Under the pieces are notes generated by a model. That model searched no databases. It saw only the letters and a list, made by a program, of their open reading frames with translations, and was not told where the DNA came from. Of a stretch of DNA of 5,827 bases, positions 1 to 5,187 are shown piece after piece. Each line of letters opens with the position of its first letter. Position 1 is the first letter of the stretch. The position numbers were made by a program, and so were the translations under genes. Origin of the DNA: Bacillota bacterium (GTDB lineage: Bacteria > Bacillota > Bacilli > Bacillales > Cytobacillaceae). The stretch lies in NCBI GenBank assembly GCA_023387295.1, contig JAEWIG010000247.1, positions 1 through 5,827 of the forward strand. Direction: 5' to 3'.

Positions 1-555
1 AGCCTTTGCTTTTTTGTATCCATTTTTCCCCCAAAGGGATGGACGGAAATTACAATCAAAAAGAACAATTCCACCTCTATCCTTCACTGCTGTAGCAAGA
101 TTTTTCATTTGTTGCCGAACAGAATCATTCATAGCAAGTGTAATTCCGCAAAAGTGAATGACATCAATAATTTCAGCCACTTGTGCAAAATCATATATTT
201 CTGCAGAACTCGTATTGAAGCTGCTTTCTAACCGATTTGAATAAGTAATTCGCCCTGGCCTAGCGCCGAACCCGTTTTCTAAAAAATACATGCCCATATA
301 CTGGCCACTTCGATTAATAAAGGTTGAGGAAATTCCCAATTTATGAAGGTAGGATAATGCGGCATCACCAACTGAGTTAGCTGGTAGCGCCGAAATCATA
401 TATCCATAATGACCTAAATTCCTCATAGCTGCACTTACATTCACTCCTGTACCAGAGAAACTATAATTTAACTGATTTGATTGAGAGAGAAGCTGATAAT
501 TGGGCACTTCTAGTCGCATCATGACTTCCCCAAATGCCGCAATATGTTTACTCAT
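1..555 (-). CDS. PfkB-family sugar kinase, KDG kinase-like (partial, C-terminus beyond window)
   Basis: This is the N-terminal 185 residues of a ribokinase/PfkB-fold kinase; the frame is open to the window edge, and family members are usually about 310-340 residues. Visible signatures are an opening β-strand MSKHIAAFGEVMMRLEV, the sugar-binding glycine motif SGTGVNVSAAM (residues 34-44), a GRITYSNRLESSF stretch (101-113) resembling the Tyr/Arg substrate loop of KDG kinases, and FDCNFRPSLW (166-175), typical of KDG and fructokinase-like members. The C-terminal GAGD catalytic motif is not in view. The likely reaction is ATP-dependent phosphorylation of 2-keto-3-deoxygluconate to KDPG in the cytoplasm, feeding the aldolase encoded just upstream. 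Its ATG lies inside the aldolase stop region (8-bp overlap ATGAGTAA) with no good Shine-Dalgarno sequence, which suggests translational coupling. The family is secure; the substrate is inferred from context and could be another keto or amino sugar acid. Confidence 0.88.
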   Translation of the reverse strand, partial: MSKHIAAFGEVMMRLEVPNYQLLSQSNQLNYSFSGTGVNVSAAMRNLGHYGYMISALPANSVGDAALSYLHKLGISSTFINRSGQYMGMYFLENGFGARPGRITYSNRLESSFNTSSAEIYDFAQVAEIIDVIHFCGITLAMNDSVRQQMKNLATAVKDRGGIVLFDCNFRPSLWGKNGYKKAKA

Positions 556-1303
556 GGCTATCAACTAATCTTTTCATTGTTTGATATAACTCACGAACAT
601 CATCTATATTCGTTTTTCCAGTATCTTTGTCAATAATGGAAGAATAGACGTGAGGGATGATTTGTGGCACATTTGCATTTAATGCTATACGGACAATGGA
701 CTCGAAGTTTTCTTTGTCGATTCCACCTGTTGGTTCTAATGCAAATCCTTCTTCTCCGCAAGCTTGTGCAACGGCACGGAATTCTTCTTCAGAATGCATG
801 CCATTCATAGGAAAGTATTTCAACGCGTTTCCACCCATATCACGAATGAGGGCGATCGCTGTTTTAACCGGTACGATAGCTTTCTCTTCTTTCTGACTAC
901 TAATTGGACCTGTTGAAATATTTACAAAACCAACTTTTCCTGAAGGAGAAACTAAACTATTAATCCAGCAATCATTGTCTCTTACATTTGCTCGTGTGGT
1001 CCCAACAGCGGTAAAAACTTGATTGATGTGACTACCACAATACTGTTCTGCAATCTTTGCTACGACGGCAGCTTGCCGACTATCACCAGACCCTAGACCA
1101 ATTGAAACAGCGTCATCAATCTCTCTTCCGTACTCTTTCATTGCATCGACCGCTTCCTCAACGGTTCGATAATCCTTTGAAAGTAAGCCAACTAAAACAT
1201 GTCCTTCTGCTGCTTCAAAGACATGTTTAGCATTTTCAATACTGTTTGCTAATACGTTTAGTCCGATCCTATCTTTGTAAAGACGCTTACTGATTGGTAA
1301 CAT
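548..1303 (-). CDS. dgaF: DgaF-type 2-dehydro-3-deoxy-phosphogluconate aldolase (KDGP aldolase family)
   Basis: This 251-residue cytoplasmic protein is full length for the KDGP aldolase/DgaF family (about 245-250 residues). It should cleave 2-dehydro-3-deoxy-6-phosphogluconate to pyruvate and glyceraldehyde-3-phosphate. From memory of the Salmonella DgaF sequence, similarity runs end to end: YKDRIGLNVLANS near the start, AAEGHVLVGLLSK (31-43), NQVFTAVGTTRA (94-105), SPSGKVGFVNISTGP (119-133), MGGNALKYFPMNGM (156-169), PTGGIDKENF (191-200) and IIPHVYSSIIDK (215-226). K162 in the LKYFP segment is the best candidate for the Schiff-base lysine, by analogy with the K-x-F-P site of classical KDPG aldolase. 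The ATG has a strong AGGAGG (1312-1317) eight bases upstream, inside the end of the ammonia-lyase gene. One base separates its start from that gene's stop, and its own end overlaps the kinase start. The family call is strong; the symbol is by homology only. Confidence 0.92.
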   Translation of the reverse strand: MLPISKRLYKDRIGLNVLANSIENAKHVFEAAEGHVLVGLLSKDYRTVEEAVDAMKEYGREIDDAVSIGLGSGDSRQAAVVAKIAEQYCGSHINQVFTAVGTTRANVRDNDCWINSLVSPSGKVGFVNISTGPISSQKEEKAIVPVKTAIALIRDMGGNALKYFPMNGMHSEEEFRAVAQACGEEGFALEPTGGIDKENFESIVRIALNANVPQIIPHVYSSIIDKDTGKTNIDDVRELYQTMKRLVDSHE

Positions 1304-1304
1304 T

Positions 1305-2408
1305 CTAGTTTCCTCCTAATATTAATCGTAGACTCGCTTCGATTATTTCTAGATCATCCCTCTGAAGTGGGCGTGGATCAATTTCGAAATAACCCATCCG
1401 TACGCCGTAATCTCGAGTGTAAATCGCAATGTCTCCCTCACATAATTTCTTGGCAACTTCTGAGGCTGTCAAACTGGTTACTTGTGCATCAATTTGGATT
1501 TTTGCGCGATAGATCGATCGTCCCGCTTGATCTTGAACAATGGATACATTGACTCCATTAATATTATTTAACGACATTAAAGAATGCAGACTTTGTTTTT
1601 CTTGTTCACTTTTGTCCTCTTTTACCATATACTCATCAACGGCTTGCAGTAGTCCAAAGATCATTTCTTTCCCAACCTTCATACTTCTCCCGATGCCATG
1701 GAATTGGACCTTTAACCAATCAATATATGTTTGTTTTCCACTAACAATTCCGGAAGTAGGGCCTTCAATTGCTTTTGACCCACTGTAAATGACGAGGTCT
1801 GAGTAATTAGCATATTTTAAGAGGTCCTCCTCTGCTGCTGCATCAATGATAAGAGGGATGTTATTCTTTTGAGCAATTTCCCAAGCTTCCTCAACTGAAA
1901 TCATATTTTTTTGTACAGCATGATGGGATTTTATGTAAAGGATGGCCGTAGTATTCTCCCCAATAGCATCCACGATATGTTCTACTTTTCCTTCATTCGC
2001 ATAGCCTACTTCAACAAGCTTTCCACCTCCTAAATAGACCATTGTCTCAACGGGTGCTCCGTATTGGACATTATGCCCTTTTAACATGATGATTTCGTTT
2101 TGGAGTATCCTTTCCTGATGGAGCCGTTCACTTAGACGACGATTGCCTTTCGTTACGAGTGCTGCAACAGATAGGGCTATGCCGCTTGAAGCAGAGTTAA
2201 CAATGACTGCAGCTTCTGAGCCAAGGATATTTGCTATGTATTCCCCAGCTTTATCAACTAGTTCAGCCATTTCAACATAGTTCTGACCGCCTTCTTTTAT
2301 AGCATTCATTACGGTTGATGATGGTGTAGACACACCGAGGATACTCATTCGTCCACTCGCATTGATTACACGTTTTAGACCATATTTACTATTTAAAGAA
2401 TTTTCCAT
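1305..2408 (-). CDS. dgaE: DgaE-type PLP-dependent ammonia-lyase (D-glucosaminate-6-phosphate ammonia-lyase family)
   Basis: This 367-residue enzyme of the SelA-like, fold-type I PLP superfamily matches the usual DgaE length of about 366. In Salmonella, DgaE converts D-glucosaminate-6-phosphate to KDPG plus ammonia. DgaE-like hallmarks are RVINASGRMSILGVSTP (13-29), SASSGIALSVAALV (72-85), KGHNVQYGAPV (110-120), GGGKLVEVGYANE (127-139) and LYIKSHHAVQKNM (157-169). D189 in LIIDAAAEEDL probably holds the pyridine nitrogen of PLP, and K212 in YSGSKAIEGPTSG is the predicted Schiff-base lysine. The chosen ATG has AGGAG (2418-2422) nine bases upstream and follows directly after an out-of-frame TGA; it overlaps the upstream remnant ORF by 20 bp. 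The downstream aldolase gene begins one base after its TAG, so the reaction product is handed to the next gene product. Whether the real substrate is phosphorylated is open, because a kinase follows in the operon. It is not a selenocysteine synthase: the neighbours and DgaE-specific motifs argue against that. Confidence 0.9.
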   Translation of the reverse strand: MENSLNSKYGLKRVINASGRMSILGVSTPSSTVMNAIKEGGQNYVEMAELVDKAGEYIANILGSEAAVIVNSASSGIALSVAALVTKGNRRLSERLHQERILQNEIIMLKGHNVQYGAPVETMVYLGGGKLVEVGYANEGKVEHIVDAIGENTTAILYIKSHHAVQKNMISVEEAWEIAQKNNIPLIIDAAAEEDLLKYANYSDLVIYSGSKAIEGPTSGIVSGKQTYIDWLKVQFHGIGRSMKVGKEMIFGLLQAVDEYMVKEDKSEQEKQSLHSLMSLNNINGVNVSIVQDQAGRSIYRAKIQIDAQVTSLTASEVAKKLCEGDIAIYTRDYGVRMGYFEIDPRPLQRDDLEIIEASLRLILGGN

Positions 2409-2517
2409 TCATGCCCACTCCTTTTGGTATTTCAACGATTTTTCCATTTTGAATAATGATGTCTACCGATACTCCTGTAACACGTTTGGCATTATGCAAG
2501 ACAAGCTGTTCGTTCAA
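2389..2517 (-). pseudogene. N-terminal remnant of an amidohydrolase-like gene, now a 42-residue leader ORF
   Basis: A TTG start is preceded by a perfect AGGAGG (2527-2532) with nine bases of spacing. It opens a 42-codon frame ending in TAG inside dgaE. The first part (LVLHNAKRVTG, then VDIIIQNGKIVEI at residues 18-30) looks like the small N-terminal β-sandwich of amidohydrolase/dihydroorotase-type metallohydrolases. Those proteins run about 370 residues and have HxH metal sites, and nothing of that catalytic part is present here. As I recall, a full-length amidohydrolase/deacetylase commonly precedes dgaE-dgaF pairs in Firmicutes (for example the Enterococcus EF0837 region). I therefore infer a large internal deletion that kept the promoter-proximal ribosome binding site and the dgaE ribosome binding site. 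In the neighbouring frame the bases just before dgaE read YQKEWA then TGA, contiguous with the dgaE ATG, which would fit the original gene end. It may still be translated and couple ribosomes into dgaE. A genuine small leader peptide is the alternative. Confidence 0.6.
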
Positions 2518-2526
2518 TTTTTATAT

Positions 2527-2532
2527 CCTCCT
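2527..2532 (-). promoter_or_regulatory. Strong Shine-Dalgarno for the leader/remnant ORF
   Basis: Read on the minus strand this is a perfect AGGAGG, nine bases before a TTG codon. It decides the non-ATG start of the 42-codon ORF and shows that translation entry to the operon is still intact although the gene behind it is almost gone. Confidence 0.75.
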
Positions 2533-2573
2533 AAAACTAGAAAAAGATTTTATTTTCTAAAACTTTTAAATTT

Positions 2574-2602
2574 ATAATGTATTTTATCACAATTAATGTT
2601 AA
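2574..2602 (-). promoter_or_regulatory. Candidate sigma-A promoter for the minus-strand operon
   Basis: On the minus strand, TTAACA (2597-2602) and CATTAT (2574-2579) are separated by 17 bp, 5/6 and 4/6 matches to the -35 and -10 consensus. An equally spaced alternative lies a few bases upstream: ATGACA (2606-2611) with GATAAA (2583-2588). Its -35 overlaps one of the 12-bp direct repeats. The region is very AT-rich, so chance matches are likely and the exact start point is uncertain. A promoter somewhere here is nevertheless expected, since the first ribosome binding site is at 2527-2532. Confidence 0.4.
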
Positions 2603-2603
2603 T

Positions 2604-2634
2604 ATTGTCATAACATTATAGAATTGTCATAACA
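2604..2634. repeat. Pair of exact 12-bp direct repeats, possible operator sites
   Basis: ATTGTCATAACA occurs at 2604-2615 and again at 2623-2634, 19 bp apart start to start, or nearly two helical turns. A degenerate third copy, TTGTAGTAACATT at 2665-2677, matches the extended first copy (2605-2617) at 11 of 13 positions. Each unit is itself a weak palindrome of the form TTGT-N4-ACAW, with the second unit a full TTGT-N4-ACAA. Tandem half-symmetric sites in a divergent control region, overlapping a candidate -35, are what one expects for binding of a transcription factor dimer array. The regulator is not in the window. Confidence 0.5.
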
Positions 2635-2733
2635 AATATGAGTGTGTTATTTAATTGTATGTTGTTGTAGTAACATTTTGGTAGAGGCTTTTTCGACGTT
2701 CTTTTTGAATCACTAGGGGTTTATTCAACAAAA

Positions 2734-2747
2734 GGAAAGCGTTCTCA
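2734..2747 (+). promoter_or_regulatory. Catabolite responsive element (cre) candidate for CcpA
   Basis: GGAAAGCGTTCTCA matches 13 of 14 positions of the Bacillus cre consensus TGWAANCGNTNWCA; only the first base differs. It sits directly upstream of the extended -10 element, over the -35 position. There, CcpA with HPr-Ser-P would be expected to block initiation of the ABC importer operon when preferred sugars are present. An effect on the divergent operon is possible but is not shown by the sequence. Confidence 0.65.
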
Positions 2748-2754
2748 TGGAAAT

Positions 2755-2763
2755 TGGTATAAA
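2755..2763 (+). promoter_or_regulatory. Extended -10 promoter of the ABC importer operon
   Basis: TGGTATAAA fits the extended -10 pattern TGnTATAAT with one mismatch. No convincing -35 lies 16-18 bp upstream, where the cre-like box is found instead, and an extended -10 could compensate for that. Transcription would start near 2770, giving a leader of about 45 bases before the binding-protein gene. Confidence 0.45.
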
Positions 2764-2781
2764 CAGCTGGATCCTTTCTAG

Positions 2782-2791
2782 TTGTTTACAA
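2782..2791. promoter_or_regulatory. Small palindrome TTGTTTACAA in the importer 5' leader
   Basis: The near-perfect palindrome TTGT-TT-ACAA lies between the predicted -10 and the Shine-Dalgarno of the binding-protein gene. It differs by one base from the TTGTATACAA core known for Bacillus GntR-type operators, and it shares its TTGT/ACAA arms with the repeats farther upstream but with a shorter centre. It is short and sits in AT-rich DNA, so chance is a real alternative. Confidence 0.25.
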
Positions 2792-2816
2792 TAAAAAATG
2801 TAAAAGGGGAGTTCAC

Positions 2817-4112
2817 ATGAAGAAGAAAAAGTTTAGCTTGTTGATGTTGCTCATGGCTTTTTTATTGATTCTTGGAGCATGTAGCAATAGTAGTGGCGGC
2901 ACTGAAACTAGTAGTAAGCCAGAAGACAGTGGAAAAAAGGAAGAGACGGAAAAGCCTAAGAATATTGAACTTCGTGTAGTATCCACAATGGCTGGTACTG
3001 ACCCATCAGGTCCAGCGTTTCAAAAAGTTCTTGATGAATTTACAGAAAAAAATCCAAACATCAAAATTATTAATGATTCACAATCAGCTGATGCTGGTAC
3101 GATTCGTACAAAAGTAAATACAGATTTCACTTCTAATAATGAACCAGACCTAATGTTCTTTTTTAACACTATAGATGCAGAAGGGATCATAAACGCGGGT
3201 AAGGTTGTTGAACTTGAAAATGCAGAAGGCGTAGACCTTGCAGGATACAGTTCCATGCTTGAACAACAAAGAAATAAAAATGGAAAAATTTATGCAGCGC
3301 CACAATCAGGATTCTATGAAGGGCTTTTTGTAAATAAAAAACTTTTTGAAGAGCATAATGTCAAAATCCCAACAACTTGGGAGGAATACGAAGCAGCAAT
3401 CGAAGCGTTCGCGAAAACAGATATTATTCCTGTAGCGGCTTCAACTGTAGATTCCTATTACGTAGTTGAACACTATATTTTAGCGGCTGGTGGTATGGAG
3501 AATTACCGCGCTAAACTAGCTGACCAAAACAAAACTTGGGCTGAAGGCCTAGATAACATTGCGAAACATGCGAAAATGGGTGCTTTTCCTGCCGATGCAG
3601 CTACATTGGATCTAAACATGGCTCAAGAGTTATTTAATCAAGAGCAGGCTGCGATGGTATTTGAAGGTTCTTGGTTCTGGGGACAGGTTATAGAAGCAGG
3701 AATTGCAGAACATATTTCAGTTATCCCGATGCCAGTATATGGTGATGGCGGACAGACTGGAGACCTAGTAGGTGGTTCTACATCAGGTTGGTTTATAAGT
3801 ACAAAAGCATATGAGGATGAGAGTAAGTCCGCAGCAGTTGTTGACTTATTCAATTATATTACTTCAGAAGAGATTATGCTTCGTATCGTTGGTGCAACTG
3901 GTCAACCACCAGCAAAAGGAAAATTAACAGGTATTGCAGAGTATTTAGCGGCTGGACATAAATTAGTAGCTGATGCTCCTGGAGTAGATATTCCTATCAA
4001 TGACCGTATCATTCCTGAAGGATTTACTTACATCCGTGAAAGTGTACCTTTAATTGTAAATGGTACAAAAACAGGAGAGCAAGTAATTAAAGAAGCAGCT
4101 GCATTAGAATAA
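2817..4112 (+). CDS. Sugar ABC transporter solute-binding lipoprotein (family 1, CUT1 type)
   Basis: This 431-residue extracytoplasmic binding protein captures the substrate and delivers it to the two permeases encoded downstream. A lipoprotein signal peptide is clear: four lysines, a hydrophobic core (6-19), and a lipobox LGAC with lipidated C22. A Ser/Lys/Glu-rich linker (23-48) tethers the domain to the membrane. The mature part begins ELRVVSTMAGTDPSGPAFQKVLDEF and follows the family pattern: NEPDLMFFF (108-116), GKIYAAPQSGFYEGLFVNKKLFEEH (156-180, the domain-crossing region), PTTWEEY (185-191), AAMVFEGSWFWGQV (278-291) and GWFISTKA (324-331). The ATG is preceded by AGGGGAG (2805-2811). 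The substrate cannot be read from the sequence; the divergent dgaE/dgaF operon suggests an amino sugar acid or a glycan derivative, which is inference. A strong hairpin follows the stop codon and could set its expression above that of the permeases. Confidence 0.92.
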   Translation: MKKKKFSLLMLLMAFLLILGACSNSSGGTETSSKPEDSGKKEETEKPKNIELRVVSTMAGTDPSGPAFQKVLDEFTEKNPNIKIINDSQSADAGTIRTKVNTDFTSNNEPDLMFFFNTIDAEGIINAGKVVELENAEGVDLAGYSSMLEQQRNKNGKIYAAPQSGFYEGLFVNKKLFEEHNVKIPTTWEEYEAAIEAFAKTDIIPVAASTVDSYYVVEHYILAAGGMENYRAKLADQNKTWAEGLDNIAKHAKMGAFPADAATLDLNMAQELFNQEQAAMVFEGSWFWGQVIEAGIAEHISVIPMPVYGDGGQTGDLVGGSTSGWFISTKAYEDESKSAAVVDLFNYITSEEIMLRIVGATGQPPAKGKLTGIAEYLAAGHKLVADAPGVDIPINDRIIPEGFTYIRESVPLIVNGTKTGEQVIKEAAALE

Positions 4113-4132
4113 AGAATACTAGATGAAACAAA

Positions 4133-4160
4133 CCACCAGTGGGGACTTCCTCACTGGTGG
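4133..4160 (+). terminator. Intercistronic hairpin after the binding-protein gene (attenuator or mRNA-stabilising stem)
   Basis: CCACCAGTG (4133-4141) pairs perfectly with CACTGGTGG (4152-4160). GGG with CCT adds three more pairs, one of them G-U, giving a 12-bp stem closed by an ACTT tetraloop. The downstream bases AAGTTTATCTG lack a solid uridine run, so complete intrinsic termination is unlikely. Between a binding-protein gene and its permease genes, partial termination or 3'-end protection would give excess binding protein. Confidence 0.7.
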
Positions 4161-4299
4161 AAGTTTATCTGTAAGTAAGGCTACTTTCGTAGAGTTTGTT
4201 GCTTTCTAATAGAATATTTGAAGGTGAGAACAACAATATATCCGAAAATAGCTTTAAGTAAAAAATGATTCACATTATTACTTTAAAAAGGAGCTTCTT
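4161..4299 (+). other. Intercistronic spacer between binding-protein hairpin and first permease
   Basis: This AT-rich stretch holds no supported gene and no convincing sigma-A promoter that I could find. It ends in the good Shine-Dalgarno AAGGAG (4288-4293), six bases before the permease ATG. The full spacer from the binding-protein stop is 187 bp, long for an operon of this type, so an internal promoter or RNA processing site cannot be excluded. Confidence 0.5.
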
Positions 4300-5163
4300 A
4301 TGAAAGGTGATAAGCGTTATATATTTCTATTCTTAACACCGGCCTTCTTGATTCTAGCAGTTTTTTTGTACTATCCTTTTTTTGAAAATATCAAACAAAG
4401 CTTCTATAAAACGGATGGTTTTTTTAACTCAACCTTTATCGGATTTGATAATTACAAAAGACTTTTTAATGATGAAATAGCCAGAGGATCAACTCTGAAT
4501 TCTTTGGAATTAATGCTTTATGTAGCGATTTTTCAAGTGGGAATTGCGTTGCTTCTAGCGATAATGGTGAACTCGATCAAACGAGGGGCAGCCTTTTTTC
4601 GCATTACATTCTTCTTTCCAATCGTAATTTCGGGTGCGGCAATTGGTTTGCTTTTTACCCTTATTTATAATTATCGAAATGGCCTACTAAATGAAATCTT
4701 GGTTAATTTAGGCTTTGAGCGAGTCATATGGCTCACCGAGAAATCTGCTTTGTATATGGTTGCGATTCCAACGGTTTGGAATTATGTAGGGTTCTATTTC
4801 ATTATTTTATTAACAGCTATTCAGAAAATCCCGCAAGACTTTTATGAAGCAGCCGATTTAGAAGGAATTACGCCATTTCAAAAAATGACGAAAATAACCA
4901 TTCCATTAATTTTAAGCGATGTGAAAACTTGTTTAATCCTTGCGATTACTGGTGCGCTTAAGATTTTTGAACTTATCTATATCATTACGAAGGGTGGACC
5001 AGCGAATCAATCGGAAGTTTTGGGTACGTATATGTACAAAAAGGCATTTGTTGATTCAGCAATGGGATATGGCTCTACCTTAGCTGTTTTTATCGTTGTT
5101 CTTGGGTTAACGTTGGCATTTGTAACAAATAAATTACTTAAGAGCGATAAGTTGATGTATTAA
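4300..5163 (+). CDS. Sugar ABC transporter permease, MalF/UgpA-type
   Basis: This 287-residue inner-membrane subunit forms half of the translocation channel of a CUT1 importer. Six hydrophobic segments are visible at about 7-28, 69-92, 99-124, 150-172, 205-230 and 258-279. The cytoplasmic EAA loop, which docks the ATPase, reads EAADLEGITPFQKMTKITIP (183-202) with the conserved E-A-A and central glycine. The start ...YIFLFLTPAFLILAVFLYYPFF and the FIGFDNYKRLF segment (46-56) are typical of the UgpA/LplB-like group, which lacks MalF's extra N-terminal helices. The ATG has AAGGAG six bases upstream. The second permease gene starts 24 bp after its stop. No ATPase gene is in view; in Bacillus relatives such importers often share a common ATPase of the MsmX type, so its absence here is not alarming. 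Confidence 0.92.
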   Translation: MKGDKRYIFLFLTPAFLILAVFLYYPFFENIKQSFYKTDGFFNSTFIGFDNYKRLFNDEIARGSTLNSLELMLYVAIFQVGIALLLAIMVNSIKRGAAFFRITFFFPIVISGAAIGLLFTLIYNYRNGLLNEILVNLGFERVIWLTEKSALYMVAIPTVWNYVGFYFIILLTAIQKIPQDFYEAADLEGITPFQKMTKITIPLILSDVKTCLILAITGALKIFELIYIITKGGPANQSEVLGTYMYKKAFVDSAMGYGSTLAVFIVVLGLTLAFVTNKLLKSDKLMY

Positions 5164-5187
5164 GATTTTTGAAAGTGGTGATGGAGA

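Larger units (their letters stand above)
2534..2816. other. Divergent intergenic control region
   Basis: This 283-bp AT-rich stretch separates the ribosome binding site of the minus-strand catabolic operon from the importer operon. It holds the direct repeats, candidate promoters, cre box and small palindrome listed separately. It also contains a loose inverted repeat, TTGAAT (2705-2710) with ATTCAA (2723-2728), of unknown meaning. I see no gene, riboswitch fold or mobile-element end in it. The shared region suggests coordinated control of both operons. Confidence 0.6.

Noticed and set aside
1305..2408. Assignment of the PLP enzyme as selenocysteine synthase (SelA).
   Set aside because: It shares the SelA-like fold and the PLP lysine motif but is shorter than SelA (about 460 residues). 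It carries DgaE-type motifs and sits directly before a DgaF aldolase, with no selB or tRNA-Sec nearby.
2486..2497. A TTGGCA...TGCA stretch as a sigma-54 promoter, considered because Salmonella dga is sigma-54 dependent.
   Set aside because: The GG and GC dinucleotides are only six bases apart instead of ten, and it lies on the wrong strand within the leader ORF.
2362..2577. A plus-strand frame of 71 codons running antisense to the dgaE start and the remnant ORF.
   Set aside because: It has no ribosome binding site, overlaps a well-supported gene start in antisense, and its translation is rich in Phe/Tyr/Leu typical of read-through of AT-rich non-coding DNA.
2604..2634. Direct repeats as the beginning of a CRISPR array.
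   Set aside because: Units are 12 bp with a 7-bp gap and only two exact copies. CRISPR repeats and spacers are much longer, and no cas gene is present.
4181..4192. Small hairpin CTAC-TTTC-GTAG as a second terminator.
   Set aside because: The stem is only four base pairs and is not followed by a uridine run.
4224..4268. A 14-codon GTG-started mini-ORF in the spacer before the first permease.
   Set aside because: There is no Shine-Dalgarno before the GTG, no recognisable similarity, and its length is expected by chance in AT-rich DNA.
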